64,000 nt of DNA from Candidatus Saccharimonadota bacterium (GCA_905373795.1 CAJPUO010000001.1:186001-250000); one strand, 5' to 3'; positions 42,223 to 51,749 are shown, counted from the stretch's first letter. Numbers and translations are program-made. Notes: generated by a model not told the origin, from the sequence alone.

Positions 42223-42821
42223 GATTTTTCCTCCTGTTTGGCTAATTGTGCATAAACGAATGCGATTTGTCCAGATTTGTAAAGTGATGCCATGCTAAGT
42301 ACAAGTGCCAATACGAGTACGATAGTGCCAGCAACATTGGCAGCGGTAGCAGCCGCTGCGCCCGAGAAAAACAGAGTAACAATCGGCAAGATTAGCGAGG
42401 TGCCGCACGGTACGCAGCCGAGGCCGATAGCAGCAGCGATTGAGGCAATACCGCTGACGCTGAGTTGGCGGGCTACATCTTGTTCGTTGCGTTTGTTGCG
42501 CCGTGCTGTAAATATTACAACTGAAAGCGACAAGCCTTGCAGAATAGAGACGATTAGCAGCAGGGCGCCGTTTGGCGTGGTGAAACCTTGCTTGAATAGC
42601 TCGATAAGAATGCTGCCGGTAATAGCGAATTTATCGACAATTGGTAATCGCGATAAAAACAACGGTCCATAGAAGTTGCCGTTAATCGCAAAGAAAATAA
42701 TAATGGCGAATAGCAAAGAAAACCCCGCCGCCAGCACGCTGTAGCGCGGCAATTTCAATAGCGCGCCGATACCAGCGACGGCAGTTTTGACAGTTTCTCT
42801 TTGCTGTCGAATACGCTCCAT
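42219..42821 (-). CDS. Membrane protein with CxxC (CVPC)
   Basis: A 200-residue protein with about five helices (near 25-43, 60-80, 90-105, 125-140, 150-175). The segment IGLGCVPCGTSLILPIV places a CVPC pair at the membrane face, as in DsbD/CcdA-type or other thiol carriers, but with no family match that I recognise. First in the operon with the DsbA-like and VanZ-RDD genes, so a redox-partner role is attractive. The ATG lies nine bases after a TATAAT on the minus strand. Confidence 0.7.
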   Translation of the reverse strand: MERIRQQRETVKTAVAGIGALLKLPRYSVLAAGFSLLFAIIIFFAINGNFYGPLFLSRLPIVDKFAITGSILIELFKQGFTTPNGALLLIVSILQGLSLSVVIFTARRNKRNEQDVARQLSVSGIASIAAAIGLGCVPCGTSLILPIVTLFFSGAAAATAANVAGTIVLVLALVLSMASLYKSGQIAFVYAQLAKQEEKS

Positions 42822-42901
42822 ATAGTTCTTATTATACGCTAAAATTTGGAGAATTGGATTGAGTCGGCTTTAATATTCTGCGGTAAAAGCATAATATAAA
42901 C

Positions 42902-42953
42902 TATACACCGAGTGTATAAAACTCTTGCAATAACTAAACACTGGGTGTATAGT
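42902..42953 (+). promoter_or_regulatory. PadR promoter with two palindromic operators
   Basis: TATACACCGAGTGTATA (42902-42918) and TAAACAC-TGG-GTGTATA (42935-42951) share GTGTATA half-sites, 33 bases apart. TTGCAA (42925-42930) and TATAGT (42948-42953), spacing 17, form the promoter. Operator 2 overlaps the -10, so PadR binding should repress. Six bases separate -10 and ATG 42960. Confidence 0.75.
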
Positions 42954-42959
42954 AAGAGT

Positions 42960-43502
42960 ATGAGCGTTCAATATACACTGTTAGGGTTTTTGGCGGAAGA
43001 GTCAAATTATGGCTACGAGTTGAAGAAAAAGTATGACGGCTATTTTGGTAAAGATAAGCCAATTTTAACCGGTCAGATATATTCAACTTTGGCGCGGCTC
43101 AAACGCGATAACAAGGTCAAAGAGATTGCCGATACCAGCGAATCGGGCGGGCCGGATCGGGTTCGGTATGAGATTACCGATGAGGGTAAGCAAGATTTGC
43201 AGGCATGGCTGGAATCACCAGAGGCACCGTCGCCACAGCTGCAAGCGACGATGTACATTAAAGCGGTGCTGGCCATTTTGAAAGACGGCGATGCGTCACC
43301 GTATCTGGATAACCAACGGCAGGCGCATATTCAGCGGATGCGCGAGCTGACAGCGCAGCGGCGCGATAGTAGCTTGTCGGACATGCTGCTGATCGACCAT
43401 GCTTTGTATCATTTGGAGGCGGATTTGCGCTGGATTGAATTAACTATTTCGCGGTTAACGCGGCTAAAGGAGGAAATTTTGCATGAGCAAACCAATAATT
43501 AG
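42960..43502 (+). CDS. PadR-family transcriptional regulator
   Basis: A 180-residue winged-helix protein: QYTLLGFLAEESNYGYELKKK, ILTGQIYSTLARLKRD and RVRYEITDEGKQDLQAWL are PadR signatures. A long C-terminal helical dimer domain (vinculin-like, to residue 175) follows. It sits before a MacB/FtsX-type exporter and overlaps it by 20 bases, the common layout of a drug-responsive repressor and its pump. Longer upstream frames cross the promoter, so ATG 42960 is the start. Confidence 0.92.
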   Translation: MSVQYTLLGFLAEESNYGYELKKKYDGYFGKDKPILTGQIYSTLARLKRDNKVKEIADTSESGGPDRVRYEITDEGKQDLQAWLESPEAPSPQLQATMYIKAVLAILKDGDASPYLDNQRQAHIQRMRELTAQRRDSSLSDMLLIDHALYHLEADLRWIELTISRLTRLKEEILHEQTNN

Positions 43503-44208
43503 CGCTAAAAATATTAAGAAGTCGTTCGGGCAAACGCACGCGCTGCGCGGCGTCAGCCTGGATGTCGAAGCGGGCGAGGTGCTAGCGATTATGGGTCCGT
43601 CAGGTTCTGGCAAGTCGACGCTGCTGCATAGCTTGGCGGCGATTACCAAGGTTGATAGCGGCGAGATTGATTTCGACGGACAGCGGATCGACAAACTGAG
43701 CGATGATCAGCGCAGTATTTTACGGCGCACCAGCTTTGGCTTTGTCTTTCAGTTTGGACAGTTGGTGCCAGAGCTGACAGCGCTGGATAATGTGGCGCTG
43801 CCGCTGCTACTCAATGGTGTCAAACGCAAAGAGGCCTATCAGCAGGCGAAAACATGGCTGAATAAGGTTGAGCTGGCGGGTAAAGCTGACAGTATGCTTG
43901 GCGAGTTGTCGGGCGGGCAAATGCAGCGGGTGGCGATTGCCCGGGCCATGGTGATTGAGCCAAAAGTGCTGTTCGCTGATGAGCCGACTGGCTCGCTGGA
44001 CAGTTTGAATTCAGAGAGAGTTATGGAGCTATTCATCAAAACCGCCAAAGAGCACGGCACAACAGTCATCATGGTGACGCACGAACCGACGATTGCTGCT
44101 TATGCTGATCGGGAAATTATTGTTCGCGACGGGCAGATTTCTGGTGTTGATATAGCGGTAAATACATCAAGCAAACCCGGTAAAACCAATGCGGGGGCTG
44201 TCAAATGA
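43483..44208 (+). CDS. MacB/LolD-type ABC ATP-binding protein
   Basis: A 241-residue ATPase. Walker A GPSGSGKSTL (about 37-46), Q-loop FQFGQLVPELTALDNV, signature [15 protein letters not shown], Walker B VLFADEPTGSLD. The ADEPTGSLD spelling is typical of the MacB/LolD/FtsE class that works mechanically with FtsX-fold permeases. AAAGGAGG precedes ATG 43483. Confidence 0.92.
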   Translation: MSKPIISAKNIKKSFGQTHALRGVSLDVEAGEVLAIMGPSGSGKSTLLHSLAAITKVDSGEIDFDGQRIDKLSDDQRSILRRTSFGFVFQFGQLVPELTALDNVALPLLLNGVKRKEAYQQAKTWLNKVELAGKADSMLGELSGGQMQRVAIARAMVIEPKVLFADEPTGSLDSLNSERVMELFIKTAKEHGTTVIMVTHEPTIAAYADREIIVRDGQISGVDIAVNTSSKPGKTNAGAVK

Positions 44209-46430
44209 GTGTCAGTTGGATGTTATTAAAAAAGTCTGGCCGCCAGTCATTCGCGCGTCTGGGTTTGACTACAGTGGCGGTGGCGCTGGGGATCGTGCTG
44301 GTGTGCTACTTTACGGCTGGTGTCAACGGTCTAATGGGGCGTGTTAACGGATTAGCAATTAATACGGCGGCCTATCAGGCAGCCCGCGGTGTAGCCGAAC
44401 AAAAACCGATTGCTGGCGTTGAACCACTGAAAGTTGGCGGTACCCGGCGTGGTGATGCGTCGAAGTGGCGCGGTCAGTATATCCAGTATTATTCAATGTA
44501 CGGTACGGCTAAATCGCCGCAGTTTGCCAAACTGAAAACGCCGCGTCCTGGCGAATATTACTTATCAAAAGCGTTGGCTGATGCGGTCGCTAAACACCCA
44601 GAGGATAATATCTTGGCGCGTTTTGGTAAAAATACCAAATACCTCGGCGTAATTCCTAGCGAATATGTTGCTAGTCCGGATACGCTGATGATAGTGCGCG
44701 GTGCTAGCGCCGAGGAAGTGGCCGAGAGCGATGCTTTTACCAAATCTCAGGGGCAGCCATCATACTTTGCTGACGTTTATCGGACGGATGCTAACGGATT
44801 AAAATCGGACGCTAAAATAGACCCAGTTGCCGTCATCGTATTCGGTGTTGGCGGGACAATCTTACTGTTCCCGATTGTTATTTTCGTATCGGTAGCGACG
44901 CAGCTGGGTGCGGCGCAACGCGAGAAACGTTATGCTGCTTTGCGGCTGATCGGCGCGACTAAGCGGCAGGTGGGACGGGTGTTGATGTTGGAATCGCTGT
45001 TGGCGTCGGTGGTTGGCGTGATCATCGGGCTGGGCGCGTTTTGGCTGCTGCAAGCGCCGCTGCAGGATTTCAAGATGGACGGTATGCGGTTTAATCCTAG
45101 TGATTTAGCGCTAACCGGCACGCAATACGCGCTGATTATCGGATTGACGCTGGGACTAACGATGTTTGTCAACTGGCGGCGGATGCGCCGGGCGCAGATT
45201 TCGCCGCTGGGTGTGTCGCGTTCGGTTGAAAAGGTGAAGAAATTGCGCGCTTGGCGGGCGCTGGTGCCGGCACTTGGTATTGCGTTCTTTGCTTGGCTGT
45301 CGTCGAAGCCGGGGCGGGATTGGCTGGCGGCTAATAAAGAATCAGCTCTGCCATCGGTACTATTGATGGCGGCGCTGCTGCTGGTGATGTTCGGGTTGAT
45401 TCTGGCTGGCGGTTGGCTGACCAATAAGCTGTCGCTGTTGGCAGCGCGCTGGGCTAATAACGCTTCAATGTTGATTGCTGGCAAGCGTACGGCGGTGCAT
45501 TCGCGGACAATTTTCCGCAGTGTCAGCGGCGTGGTATTGGCGCTGTTTGCAGGCAGCTTTTACTTGACGGCGACCAGCGGTATTGAAGGCTTAAACGCTC
45601 AAGCTATCAAGGATAACGGCTTTTCGCAACTGAAGCGCGGCACAGCAGTTGTTATCGGTCAGTCGTTACCGGGTGATATGACAGAGCAGCTCAAACAGAA
45701 AACTTACATCACGTCGGTGGCAGCGATTTATCCGCGTGAGGACGGCGATGCAATTCGCTGCCAGGATTTGGCAACGTACACTGAACACGCTTGCCCGAAT
45801 AATGCCCGGCCCGACCAATTTGCGCTGTTGAATTTTGATAAGCCGGTGGTCAAAAACGTATCGTTGATTAACGACAAGGTTGATACGAACGGCGCCAAGG
45901 AATATTTGGTGACATTGAAGTCAGACAATGATATCGAGAAATTGCGTACCTTAGTGACGGCGAAAGCCAATCAGTACGACCTAACGTATGCAGTGAGCGG
46001 CACTGATTCCAAGAAGCCGCATATCAATCCGACGATTCGCGAGTTTGCTGACTTGGCCTATGTCGGTATCGGCGTGACGCTGTTCGTGGCGGTGGCAAGC
46101 TTGATCGTCTCGACGATTGGCGGGTTAATGGAGCGCCGCCGTTCGCTGTATACGCTGCGGCTGAGCGGTATGCGCCTTGCTCAATTGAAGCGCTTGGTGA
46201 TGGTTGAGTCGGTGGCTCCGCTGCTCACCACCTCGATTCTGTCGTGCGGTATTGGCGTGTGGACGGGAGCGGTGTTTACTAGTACATTCTCGACGACGCT
46301 GAAGCCAGTGCTGACGCCAACTTACTTCGCTATCGTTGGTATCGGTCTGGTAGCGGCAATCATCGGTATTTACTTGATACTGCCGATGGTCGATAAGCTG
46401 ACGCGAGCGGAGGCTAACCAAACCGAGTAA
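44205..46430 (+). CDS. FtsX-like ABC permease
   Basis: A 741-residue membrane protein with an N-terminal helix (about 18-36) and an extracytoplasmic domain. Two blocks of FtsX helices follow (near 225-330 and 620-735), with two further helices near 350-410. RYAALRLIGATKRQVGRVLMLE is the FtsX cytoplasmic coupling motif, and RRSLYTLRLSGMRLAQLKRL its second copy. It pairs with the upstream ATPase, overlapping four bases (ATGA). Likely exports antimicrobial peptides or drugs under PadR control. Confidence 0.9.
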   Translation: MSVSWMLLKKSGRQSFARLGLTTVAVALGIVLVCYFTAGVNGLMGRVNGLAINTAAYQAARGVAEQKPIAGVEPLKVGGTRRGDASKWRGQYIQYYSMYGTAKSPQFAKLKTPRPGEYYLSKALADAVAKHPEDNILARFGKNTKYLGVIPSEYVASPDTLMIVRGASAEEVAESDAFTKSQGQPSYFADVYRTDANGLKSDAKIDPVAVIVFGVGGTILLFPIVIFVSVATQLGAAQREKRYAALRLIGATKRQVGRVLMLESLLASVVGVIIGLGAFWLLQAPLQDFKMDGMRFNPSDLALTGTQYALIIGLTLGLTMFVNWRRMRRAQISPLGVSRSVEKVKKLRAWRALVPALGIAFFAWLSSKPGRDWLAANKESALPSVLLMAALLLVMFGLILAGGWLTNKLSLLAARWANNASMLIAGKRTAVHSRTIFRSVSGVVLALFAGSFYLTATSGIEGLNAQAIKDNGFSQLKRGTAVVIGQSLPGDMTEQLKQKTYITSVAAIYPREDGDAIRCQDLATYTEHACPNNARPDQFALLNFDKPVVKNVSLINDKVDTNGAKEYLVTLKSDNDIEKLRTLVTAKANQYDLTYAVSGTDSKKPHINPTIREFADLAYVGIGVTLFVAVASLIVSTIGGLMERRRSLYTLRLSGMRLAQLKRLVMVESVAPLLTTSILSCGIGVWTGAVFTSTFSTTLKPVLTPTYFAIVGIGLVAAIIGIYLILPMVDKLTRAEANQTE

Positions 46431-46456
46431 TTTTCCTCGCGGAGAGTAATTTAATG

Positions 46457-46490
46457 AAAAGCGTTTCAGTTGGCGGCTGGGGCGCTTTTT
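46457..46490 (+). terminator. Intrinsic terminator after the FtsX permease
   Basis: AAAAGCG (46457-46463) pairs with CGCTTTT (46483-46489), with the T-run in the right arm. Confidence 0.6.
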
Positions 46491-46593
46491 CTTGCGCTGC
46501 ATTGATTCAATCAAGGCGGAGCTCGGACGTTTGCAGTCAAATGCGGCCGTACGACGATGGAGGGTGTTAATCAGGGAAATAGGTGAAAATTAA

Positions 46594-48735
46594 TTATTGT
46601 TTTTGGAACGTCACGCGGTCGTTAATTATATTCACTTTTACTGCCATGCCGTCATGAATTCGCCCGTCGATTAACTCCAGCGCTAATGGATCAAGCACCC
46701 GCTTTTGTACCAAGCGCTTCAGCGGGCGAGCGCCAAAGGCCGGGTCATAACCGTCGCGGGCCAGCATGTCGCGGACACTGTCGTCAAACTCCAGGGTGAT
46801 GTCGCGGCTGTCTTTGACTTGGCGGGCGACGCGTTTCAGCTGGACATCGACAATTGCTCGCATGGCCTCTGGTCGAATGCGGTCGAAGATAACAATGTCA
46901 TCAATGCGGTTGAGGAATTCCGGGCGGAAATGTTGCCTGAGCACCTCAAGCATTTGATTATCCAGTGCCGATAAATCGTCGCCAGAAAAATCCATAATCG
47001 CCTGCGAGCCGACATTGCTGGTCATGATGATGACCGTGTTAGAAAAATCGACTGTTCGCCCCTGACCATCGGTCAGACGGCCGTCGTCGAGCACCTGGAG
47101 GAGCACGTTAAAGACGTCAGGGTGGGCCTTCTCGATTTCGTCAAACAGCACCACGCTGTAGGGGCGGCGGCGCACTGCTTCGGTGAGTTGCCCGCCTTGG
47201 TCGTAGCCGACGTAGCCTGGCGGCGAGCCAATCAGGCGGGCCACGGCGTGCCGCTCCATGTACTCACTCATATCGATGCGAATCATGGCGTGCTCGTCGT
47301 CAAATAATTCGCGGCACAGGCTGCGGGCGACCTCGGTTTTGCCCACGCCTGTTGGGCCGAGGAAGAGGAAGGAACCGATTGGCCGGTTAGTATCACTGAG
47401 GCCAGCACGCGAACGGCGAATAGCACTGGCCACGGAGGCGATGGCCTTGTCTTGACCAATTACTTGCGTGCTAATGTGCTCCTCTAATTTGGTCAATTTG
47501 CTGGATTCGGTTTCAATCAGCCGCTCCACAGGAATACCCGTCCAGCGCGCCACCACGCTAGCGATGTCGTCAGGGGTGACCTCTTCACGCAGTAAGCGGT
47601 CGGCCGGCGGAATGGCGGCCAGTTCTTGGCGGGCGGCAGCCAGCTTTTTCTCCAGATCTGGCAGGTCGCCGTATTTGATGCGGCTGGCGGTGGCCAGGTC
47701 GGCGTCGCGCTCGGCGATTTCCAGTTGCGAGCGCAAACTATCCATGGTTTCGGTAGCGGTATTGACGGTCTGGAGAATGTCTTTTTCGTGCTGCCATTTA
47801 TTGTCAATCACCTCGGCCTGAGCCCGAAGGTCGGCGATTTGCTGCTTGATTTCCTCTGTGCGGGCCTTGGCGTGGTCGGATTTGTCTTTTTTCAGCGCTG
47901 CTTCTTCAATTTCCAGCTGCAAGCGGCGGTTATTCAGCCGATCCAGAGCAATCGGCACACTTTCGAGCTGCATCTTCAGAGCGCTGGTCGCTTCATCCAG
48001 GAGGTCAACGGCCTTGTCAGGTAAAAAGCGATCGGGCAGATAGCGGGTGGACAGCCGCGCCGCCGCCACGATGGCATCGTCAGAGATTTTAACGCCGTGA
48101 TGCACCTCGTATTTTTCTTTCAAGCCGCGCAAAATTGCCACGGTGTCGTCAAAACTTGGCTCGCCGACATAGACCGGTTGAAAGCGCCGCTCTAGGGCTG
48201 CGTCTTTCTCGACATACTGGCGATATTCTGCCAAGGTTGTCGCGCCGATCATGTGTAGTTTACCGCGCGCCAGGGCAGGTTTGAGCATATTACCGGCGTC
48301 CATGCTGCCTTCGGTTTTGCCGGCGCCGACCATGGTGTGAATTTCATCAACGAACAAAATAATTTCACCGGCAGCTTCTTCAACTTCTTTCAAAATTGCT
48401 TTGAGGCGTTCTTCAAATTGGCCGTGAAAGCTCGCTCCAGCCAATAAACTAGAAATTTCCAAGGAAATCAGCCGCTTATCTTTGATTGACGCTGGTACAT
48501 CGCCTTTGACAATGCGCTGCGCCAGAGCCTCGACGATGGCGGTTTTACCGACGCCCGGCTCGCCGATGAGGACTGGATTATTTTTGGTACGCCGGCTGAG
48601 GATTTGCATGGTGCGGCGAATTTCCTCGTCGCGGCCGATGACTGGGTCAAGTTTATTTTCCTTGGCGAGCGCCGTGATATCGGTGCCGAATTTTTCCAGC
48701 GGCTGCTGTAATTCTTCTTGCATATTTGGTGGCAT
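46594..48735 (-). CDS. clpB: ClpB chaperone lacking the N-terminal domain
   Basis: A 713-residue Hsp100 disaggregase. NBD1 has [14 protein letters not shown] and [11 protein letters not shown]; the coiled-coil M-domain spans about residues 255-380; NBD2 has [14 protein letters not shown] and [14 protein letters not shown]. The usual 140-residue Clp_N domain is absent, so it resembles the short ClpB isoform that E. coli makes from an internal start. The start ATG 48735 has a GGAGGATCT just upstream; the longer frame lies in the promoter. A CIRCE element upstream implies heat-shock control by HrcA. Confidence 0.92.
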   Translation of the reverse strand: MPPNMQEELQQPLEKFGTDITALAKENKLDPVIGRDEEIRRTMQILSRRTKNNPVLIGEPGVGKTAIVEALAQRIVKGDVPASIKDKRLISLEISSLLAGASFHGQFEERLKAILKEVEEAAGEIILFVDEIHTMVGAGKTEGSMDAGNMLKPALARGKLHMIGATTLAEYRQYVEKDAALERRFQPVYVGEPSFDDTVAILRGLKEKYEVHHGVKISDDAIVAAARLSTRYLPDRFLPDKAVDLLDEATSALKMQLESVPIALDRLNNRRLQLEIEEAALKKDKSDHAKARTEEIKQQIADLRAQAEVIDNKWQHEKDILQTVNTATETMDSLRSQLEIAERDADLATASRIKYGDLPDLEKKLAAARQELAAIPPADRLLREEVTPDDIASVVARWTGIPVERLIETESSKLTKLEEHISTQVIGQDKAIASVASAIRRSRAGLSDTNRPIGSFLFLGPTGVGKTEVARSLCRELFDDEHAMIRIDMSEYMERHAVARLIGSPPGYVGYDQGGQLTEAVRRRPYSVVLFDEIEKAHPDVFNVLLQVLDDGRLTDGQGRTVDFSNTVIIMTSNVGSQAIMDFSGDDLSALDNQMLEVLRQHFRPEFLNRIDDIVIFDRIRPEAMRAIVDVQLKRVARQVKDSRDITLEFDDSVRDMLARDGYDPAFGARPLKRLVQKRVLDPLALELIDGRIHDGMAVKVNIINDRVTFQKQ

Positions 48736-48823
48736 AGATCCTCCTTTGATTTTTTGGGCTTTTCTAAGTCCGTATTTATGATGCGCCGCGGCAAGAGACA
48801 GAGCGGGGATAATTGATACGATT

Positions 48824-48852
48824 ATCATAGCAAATTGGCACTCTCAGCGCAA
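48824..48852 (-). promoter_or_regulatory. clpB promoter
   Basis: On the minus strand TTGCGC (48847-48852), spacer 17, TGC-extended TATGAT (48824-48829). The CIRCE overlaps it. Confidence 0.6.
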
Positions 48853-48861
48853 GAGTGCTAG
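48835..48861 (-). promoter_or_regulatory. CIRCE element (HrcA operator)
   Basis: Arms TTGGCACTC and GAGTGCTAG separated by nine bases match the CIRCE consensus TTAGCACTC-N9-GAGTGCTAA with one mismatch in each arm. It overlaps the -35 and spacer of clpB. Confidence 0.85.
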
Positions 48862-48926
48862 AAATATCATTTAATATTTAACGATGATCTTGCGCGCCCC
48901 CAGTGGCTTATGTCATTATTAACGAT

Positions 48927-49652
48927 ATGAAATCATTACGATTTTTTACAGTAATGTGGCCGGCTTTTTTATGCGGAATAGTCTGGCAAATATTGCAGTT
49001 TATGCCACAGGAATGGAGTTTCGCTAAACAGCTGACAGATCCGTTGACAACGGCATTTATTCTGATCGGCGCCTGGCGCTACAATCGGCTACACAGTGCT
49101 GAAGCGAAAACATTGCTGGCAGCGTTAGTTCTATTTGTGATTGCCGGAGCAATTTTTGCGTTTTTGCCGTTTAGTTATTTTATCGCCGGCTTGGCGGTGT
49201 TTTTGCTGGCGCATGTGGTGCTTTGCGCCATCAATTTTAATCGGCTGCGTGCAGCTTGGCGGTCAGGCTGCCGACCGCGTCTGTTCATGGTTATTTTAGC
49301 AGCAATCTGTTATATAGGATTAGTAGGATTTGTATTGCAAACAGTATTACCGCAAGTTCGCGATGCCGTGCTCGCCAATGCGATCGCCGCGTATACCGCA
49401 GTAATTACCGTGATGGCGATTAGCGCGGCGGCAGCTGCAGCGGCACGCTATCAATCGCGCTGGTGGTGGGCGGCAATCGGCGGCGGCATGATGGCGATAT
49501 CTGATGCTTGTCTGGCGCTGCGCATGTTTGGCGGCGTATCTGAAGCATGGGTTGGTTATGTCATCATGCCGTTATATTGGGGCGGCATCATATGCTATGT
49601 ATTTTCTGAAATAACAATGCGCCAGCAGAATAAAGATAACTGGCACATCTAA
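48927..49652 (+). CDS. YhhN-family membrane protein (lysoplasmalogenase-like)
   Basis: A 241-residue protein with about eight helices. GGGMMAISDACLALRMFGG carries the family's conserved SD pair, and LPLYWGGIICYV-like end helices follow. Characterised YhhN/TMEM86 proteins cleave the vinyl ether bond of lysoplasmalogens. In CPR the substrate would come from the host's lipids. ATG 48927 is favoured over an upstream GTG-like extension. Confidence 0.8.
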   Translation: MKSLRFFTVMWPAFLCGIVWQILQFMPQEWSFAKQLTDPLTTAFILIGAWRYNRLHSAEAKTLLAALVLFVIAGAIFAFLPFSYFIAGLAVFLLAHVVLCAINFNRLRAAWRSGCRPRLFMVILAAICYIGLVGFVLQTVLPQVRDAVLANAIAAYTAVITVMAISAAAAAAARYQSRWWWAAIGGGMMAISDACLALRMFGGVSEAWVGYVIMPLYWGGIICYVFSEITMRQQNKDNWHI

Positions 49653-49674
49653 GCTTCTGGTATAAAAAGCTTAG
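49649..49674 (+). repeat. Inverted repeat after YhhN
   Basis: CTAAGCTT (49649-49656) and AAGCTTAG (49667-49674) form a perfect eight-base palindrome with a ten-base loop. It overlaps the stop codon. Terminator without U-run, or an operator for the next gene. Confidence 0.45.
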
Positions 49675-49734
49675 TAAGGGTTTGCCTGCCAATGGTAATG
49701 GTACAATAGTAACTAGGGCTAAATGGAGGCGCAT

Positions 49735-50634
49735 ATGGATAGCGGAAAAAAGGTAGAAACAGCAAAACTGACGGTGCCAAGTCGTCTGGAAGTGGCGTTT
49801 TTAGACGTGAAAGGCGCTTATGGATATAGCCGCCCGGGGTTTAGTGTAATTGGGGCAATGATGGTCGCTGCTGTGTCTACTGTTGTTAGTCCTCTCGCGC
49901 GGCCTCGTATTCTCGGACCATGCAGCTTTGATCAAACAGCGTTCTATCATATTCAAAACGAAATTATATGGGGACTTAACGGCGAGGATTTGACCTTGCC
50001 TAATAAGGGGCTGGAGGATAATCCTAGGACATATGCTGAGCACTTACTTATAAAAACTCGTCTGGGTGAAAGCGATCCGTCATTGGGGAGTGTCGGCAGA
50101 CTTGCTGGATATGTACTGGATAGACTTCAAAGAAAGCAGCAGCCTGGCGAAGATGCGAAACAATATGTTGGCGATTGGCTGGAGGCGACACTGGCTAACT
50201 ATGACAGAAGCCAAATCCGTAAGGTATTAACCGGGGCAAAACTTGAAGAAATTCATAAAAAAGAGAATGCGGGAATCGATGTGCGCCTGGTGCTGGCTAA
50301 TACCAGTCTTCGTACCAGTGGTTTACCTGGACTGAGACAGCAACTTGGTCAATTGGAGGCGGTACGAAATGTTGTCCCGAACTGGCGAAAAGGACGCATT
50401 GATGTGCCGCGCGAAGTGCTTGAAGAGGCTGATGTTAGTCCTGATCAATCAGTTGGTTATGTGAAGTCGTCGCTGGTTATTGGAGATTGGCGGGAAGATA
50501 CCAAGTCAGATGCAGTGAGGGCTCTGAGGGCTGTTGTAGATAAATTAGATCACGGAGAAAGGTCAGAGGGAGACTCTAAGGCCGCCAGGAATATGCTTAG
50601 GCGACACATAGAAAGAGCTATAGATGGCAGATAG
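49735..50634 (+). CDS. Hypothetical protein, possibly degenerate prenyl-synthase-like
   Basis: A 299-residue protein not firmly recognised. ATG 49735 is preferred over 49723 because TGGAGG lies five bases upstream. Residues near 210-235 (EAVRNVVPNWRKGRIDVPREV) recall the NxxxDxxxGRIxxP segment of squalene/phytoene synthases. The Asp-rich motifs of that family are missing, so an active prenyltransferase is unlikely. Mostly soluble and helical. A TGG-TACAAT box lies upstream. Confidence 0.5.
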   Translation: MDSGKKVETAKLTVPSRLEVAFLDVKGAYGYSRPGFSVIGAMMVAAVSTVVSPLARPRILGPCSFDQTAFYHIQNEIIWGLNGEDLTLPNKGLEDNPRTYAEHLLIKTRLGESDPSLGSVGRLAGYVLDRLQRKQQPGEDAKQYVGDWLEATLANYDRSQIRKVLTGAKLEEIHKKENAGIDVRLVLANTSLRTSGLPGLRQQLGQLEAVRNVVPNWRKGRIDVPREVLEEADVSPDQSVGYVKSSLVIGDWREDTKSDAVRALRAVVDKLDHGERSEGDSKAARNMLRRHIERAIDGR

Positions 50635-50725
50635 ATTGAGTGATTACAATATAATTGGAGTAGACAAGGGTTCTTTTGGTAAGATAGCAAAAGACGGGTA
50701 TATAAAGTTAAGAAGGAGTAAATAA
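50624..50725 (+). CDS. 33-residue small ORF between orphan gene and galE
   Basis: ATG 50624 overlaps the end of the orphan gene and the frame runs to TAA 50725. It encodes 33 residues with a DKGSFGKIAKDGYIKL segment resembling a kinase Gly-loop. Its last codons contain the AAGGAG Shine-Dalgarno of galE. Either a true small coupler gene or the remnant of a longer one. Confidence 0.3.
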   Translation: MADRLSDYNIIGVDKGSFGKIAKDGYIKLRRSK

Positions 50726-50730
50726 TTTCA

Positions 50731-51741
50731 ATGAACATTCTCGTTACTGGCGGTGCTGGGTATATCGGCAGCCACACCATCATTGAACTGTTGGCGTCGG
50801 GTCACGGCGTGGTGGTGGTTGATAATTTATCAAATTCATCTGCCGAGAGTTTGCGGCGGGTTGAAGAGATCACCGGCCAGTCGGTGCCGTTTTATGAGTT
50901 TGACCTATGTGATCGGACACGGCTGGCAGAGTTATTTAAGTCTGAGGCAATTGACGCAGCGATTCATTTTGCCGGCCTGAAAGCCGTCGGCGAGTCGGTG
51001 GAAAAGGCGCTGCTCTATTACCAGAATAATTTGGAAAGCACATTGACACTGCTGGATGTCATGCAGGAATTTGACGTGAAAAAGCTGGTCTTTTCTAGCT
51101 CGGCAACGGTGTACGGCGACCCGGCGCGGCTGCCGATCACCGAGGATATGTCGCTGTCGGCGACTAATCCGTACGGCCAAACCAAGCTGATGATTGAACA
51201 AATTCTACGCGATGTGGCGGCAGCCAAGCAGGGCTGGCAATTCACTTCACTGCGTTATTTCAATCCCGTTGGCGCCCATCCGAGCGGCCGCATTGGCGAA
51301 GATCCGTCGGGCATTCCGAATAACTTGCTGCCGTTTGTGTCGCAGGTGGCAGTCGGCAAGCGCGATCATTTGAGTGTGTTTGGCGATGATTATGACACGC
51401 CTGATGGCACAGGTGTACGCGATTATATTCACGTGATTGATTTGGCGCGGGCGCACGTGGCGGCGTTGGAACATTTGGGTGATCCGGATGAATATAAAGT
51501 GTATAACATCGGTACTGGCCGCGGTACGTCGGTGTTGGAATTGGTAAAAGCGTTTGAAAAGGCGTCTGGCCGGGACGTTCCATACCAAATCACGCCGCGC
51601 CGGTCGGGCGACATTGCCGCGTGTTATGCTGACCCAAGTTTGGCAGAAAAAGATCTAGGTTGGCGAGCGGAATTGACAATTGAGGACGCTTGCCGCGACG
51701 CCTGGAATTGGCAGAGCAATAATCCGAACGGCTTTAACTAG
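50731..51741 (+). CDS. galE: UDP-glucose 4-epimerase
   Basis: A 336-residue SDR enzyme. VTGGAGYIGSH (residues 5-15) binds NAD, FSSSATVYGDP carries the catalytic Ser, and NPYGQTKLMIE is the YxxxK pair. RYFNPVGAHPSG and the substrate loop are as in GalE. It interconverts UDP-glucose and UDP-galactose for surface glycans. Length is standard. Confidence 0.95.
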   Translation: MNILVTGGAGYIGSHTIIELLASGHGVVVVDNLSNSSAESLRRVEEITGQSVPFYEFDLCDRTRLAELFKSEAIDAAIHFAGLKAVGESVEKALLYYQNNLESTLTLLDVMQEFDVKKLVFSSSATVYGDPARLPITEDMSLSATNPYGQTKLMIEQILRDVAAAKQGWQFTSLRYFNPVGAHPSGRIGEDPSGIPNNLLPFVSQVAVGKRDHLSVFGDDYDTPDGTGVRDYIHVIDLARAHVAALEHLGDPDEYKVYNIGTGRGTSVLELVKAFEKASGRDVPYQITPRRSGDIAACYADPSLAEKDLGWRAELTIEDACRDAWNWQSNNPNGFN

Positions 51742-51749
51742 TTTGATTG

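Noticed and set aside
46454..46570. 38-codon ORF after the FtsX permease
   Set aside because: It overlaps the terminator hairpin and has no ribosome site.
48736..48828. N-terminal extension of ClpB
   Set aside because: It covers the clpB promoter start region, and a strong ribosome site precedes ATG 48735.
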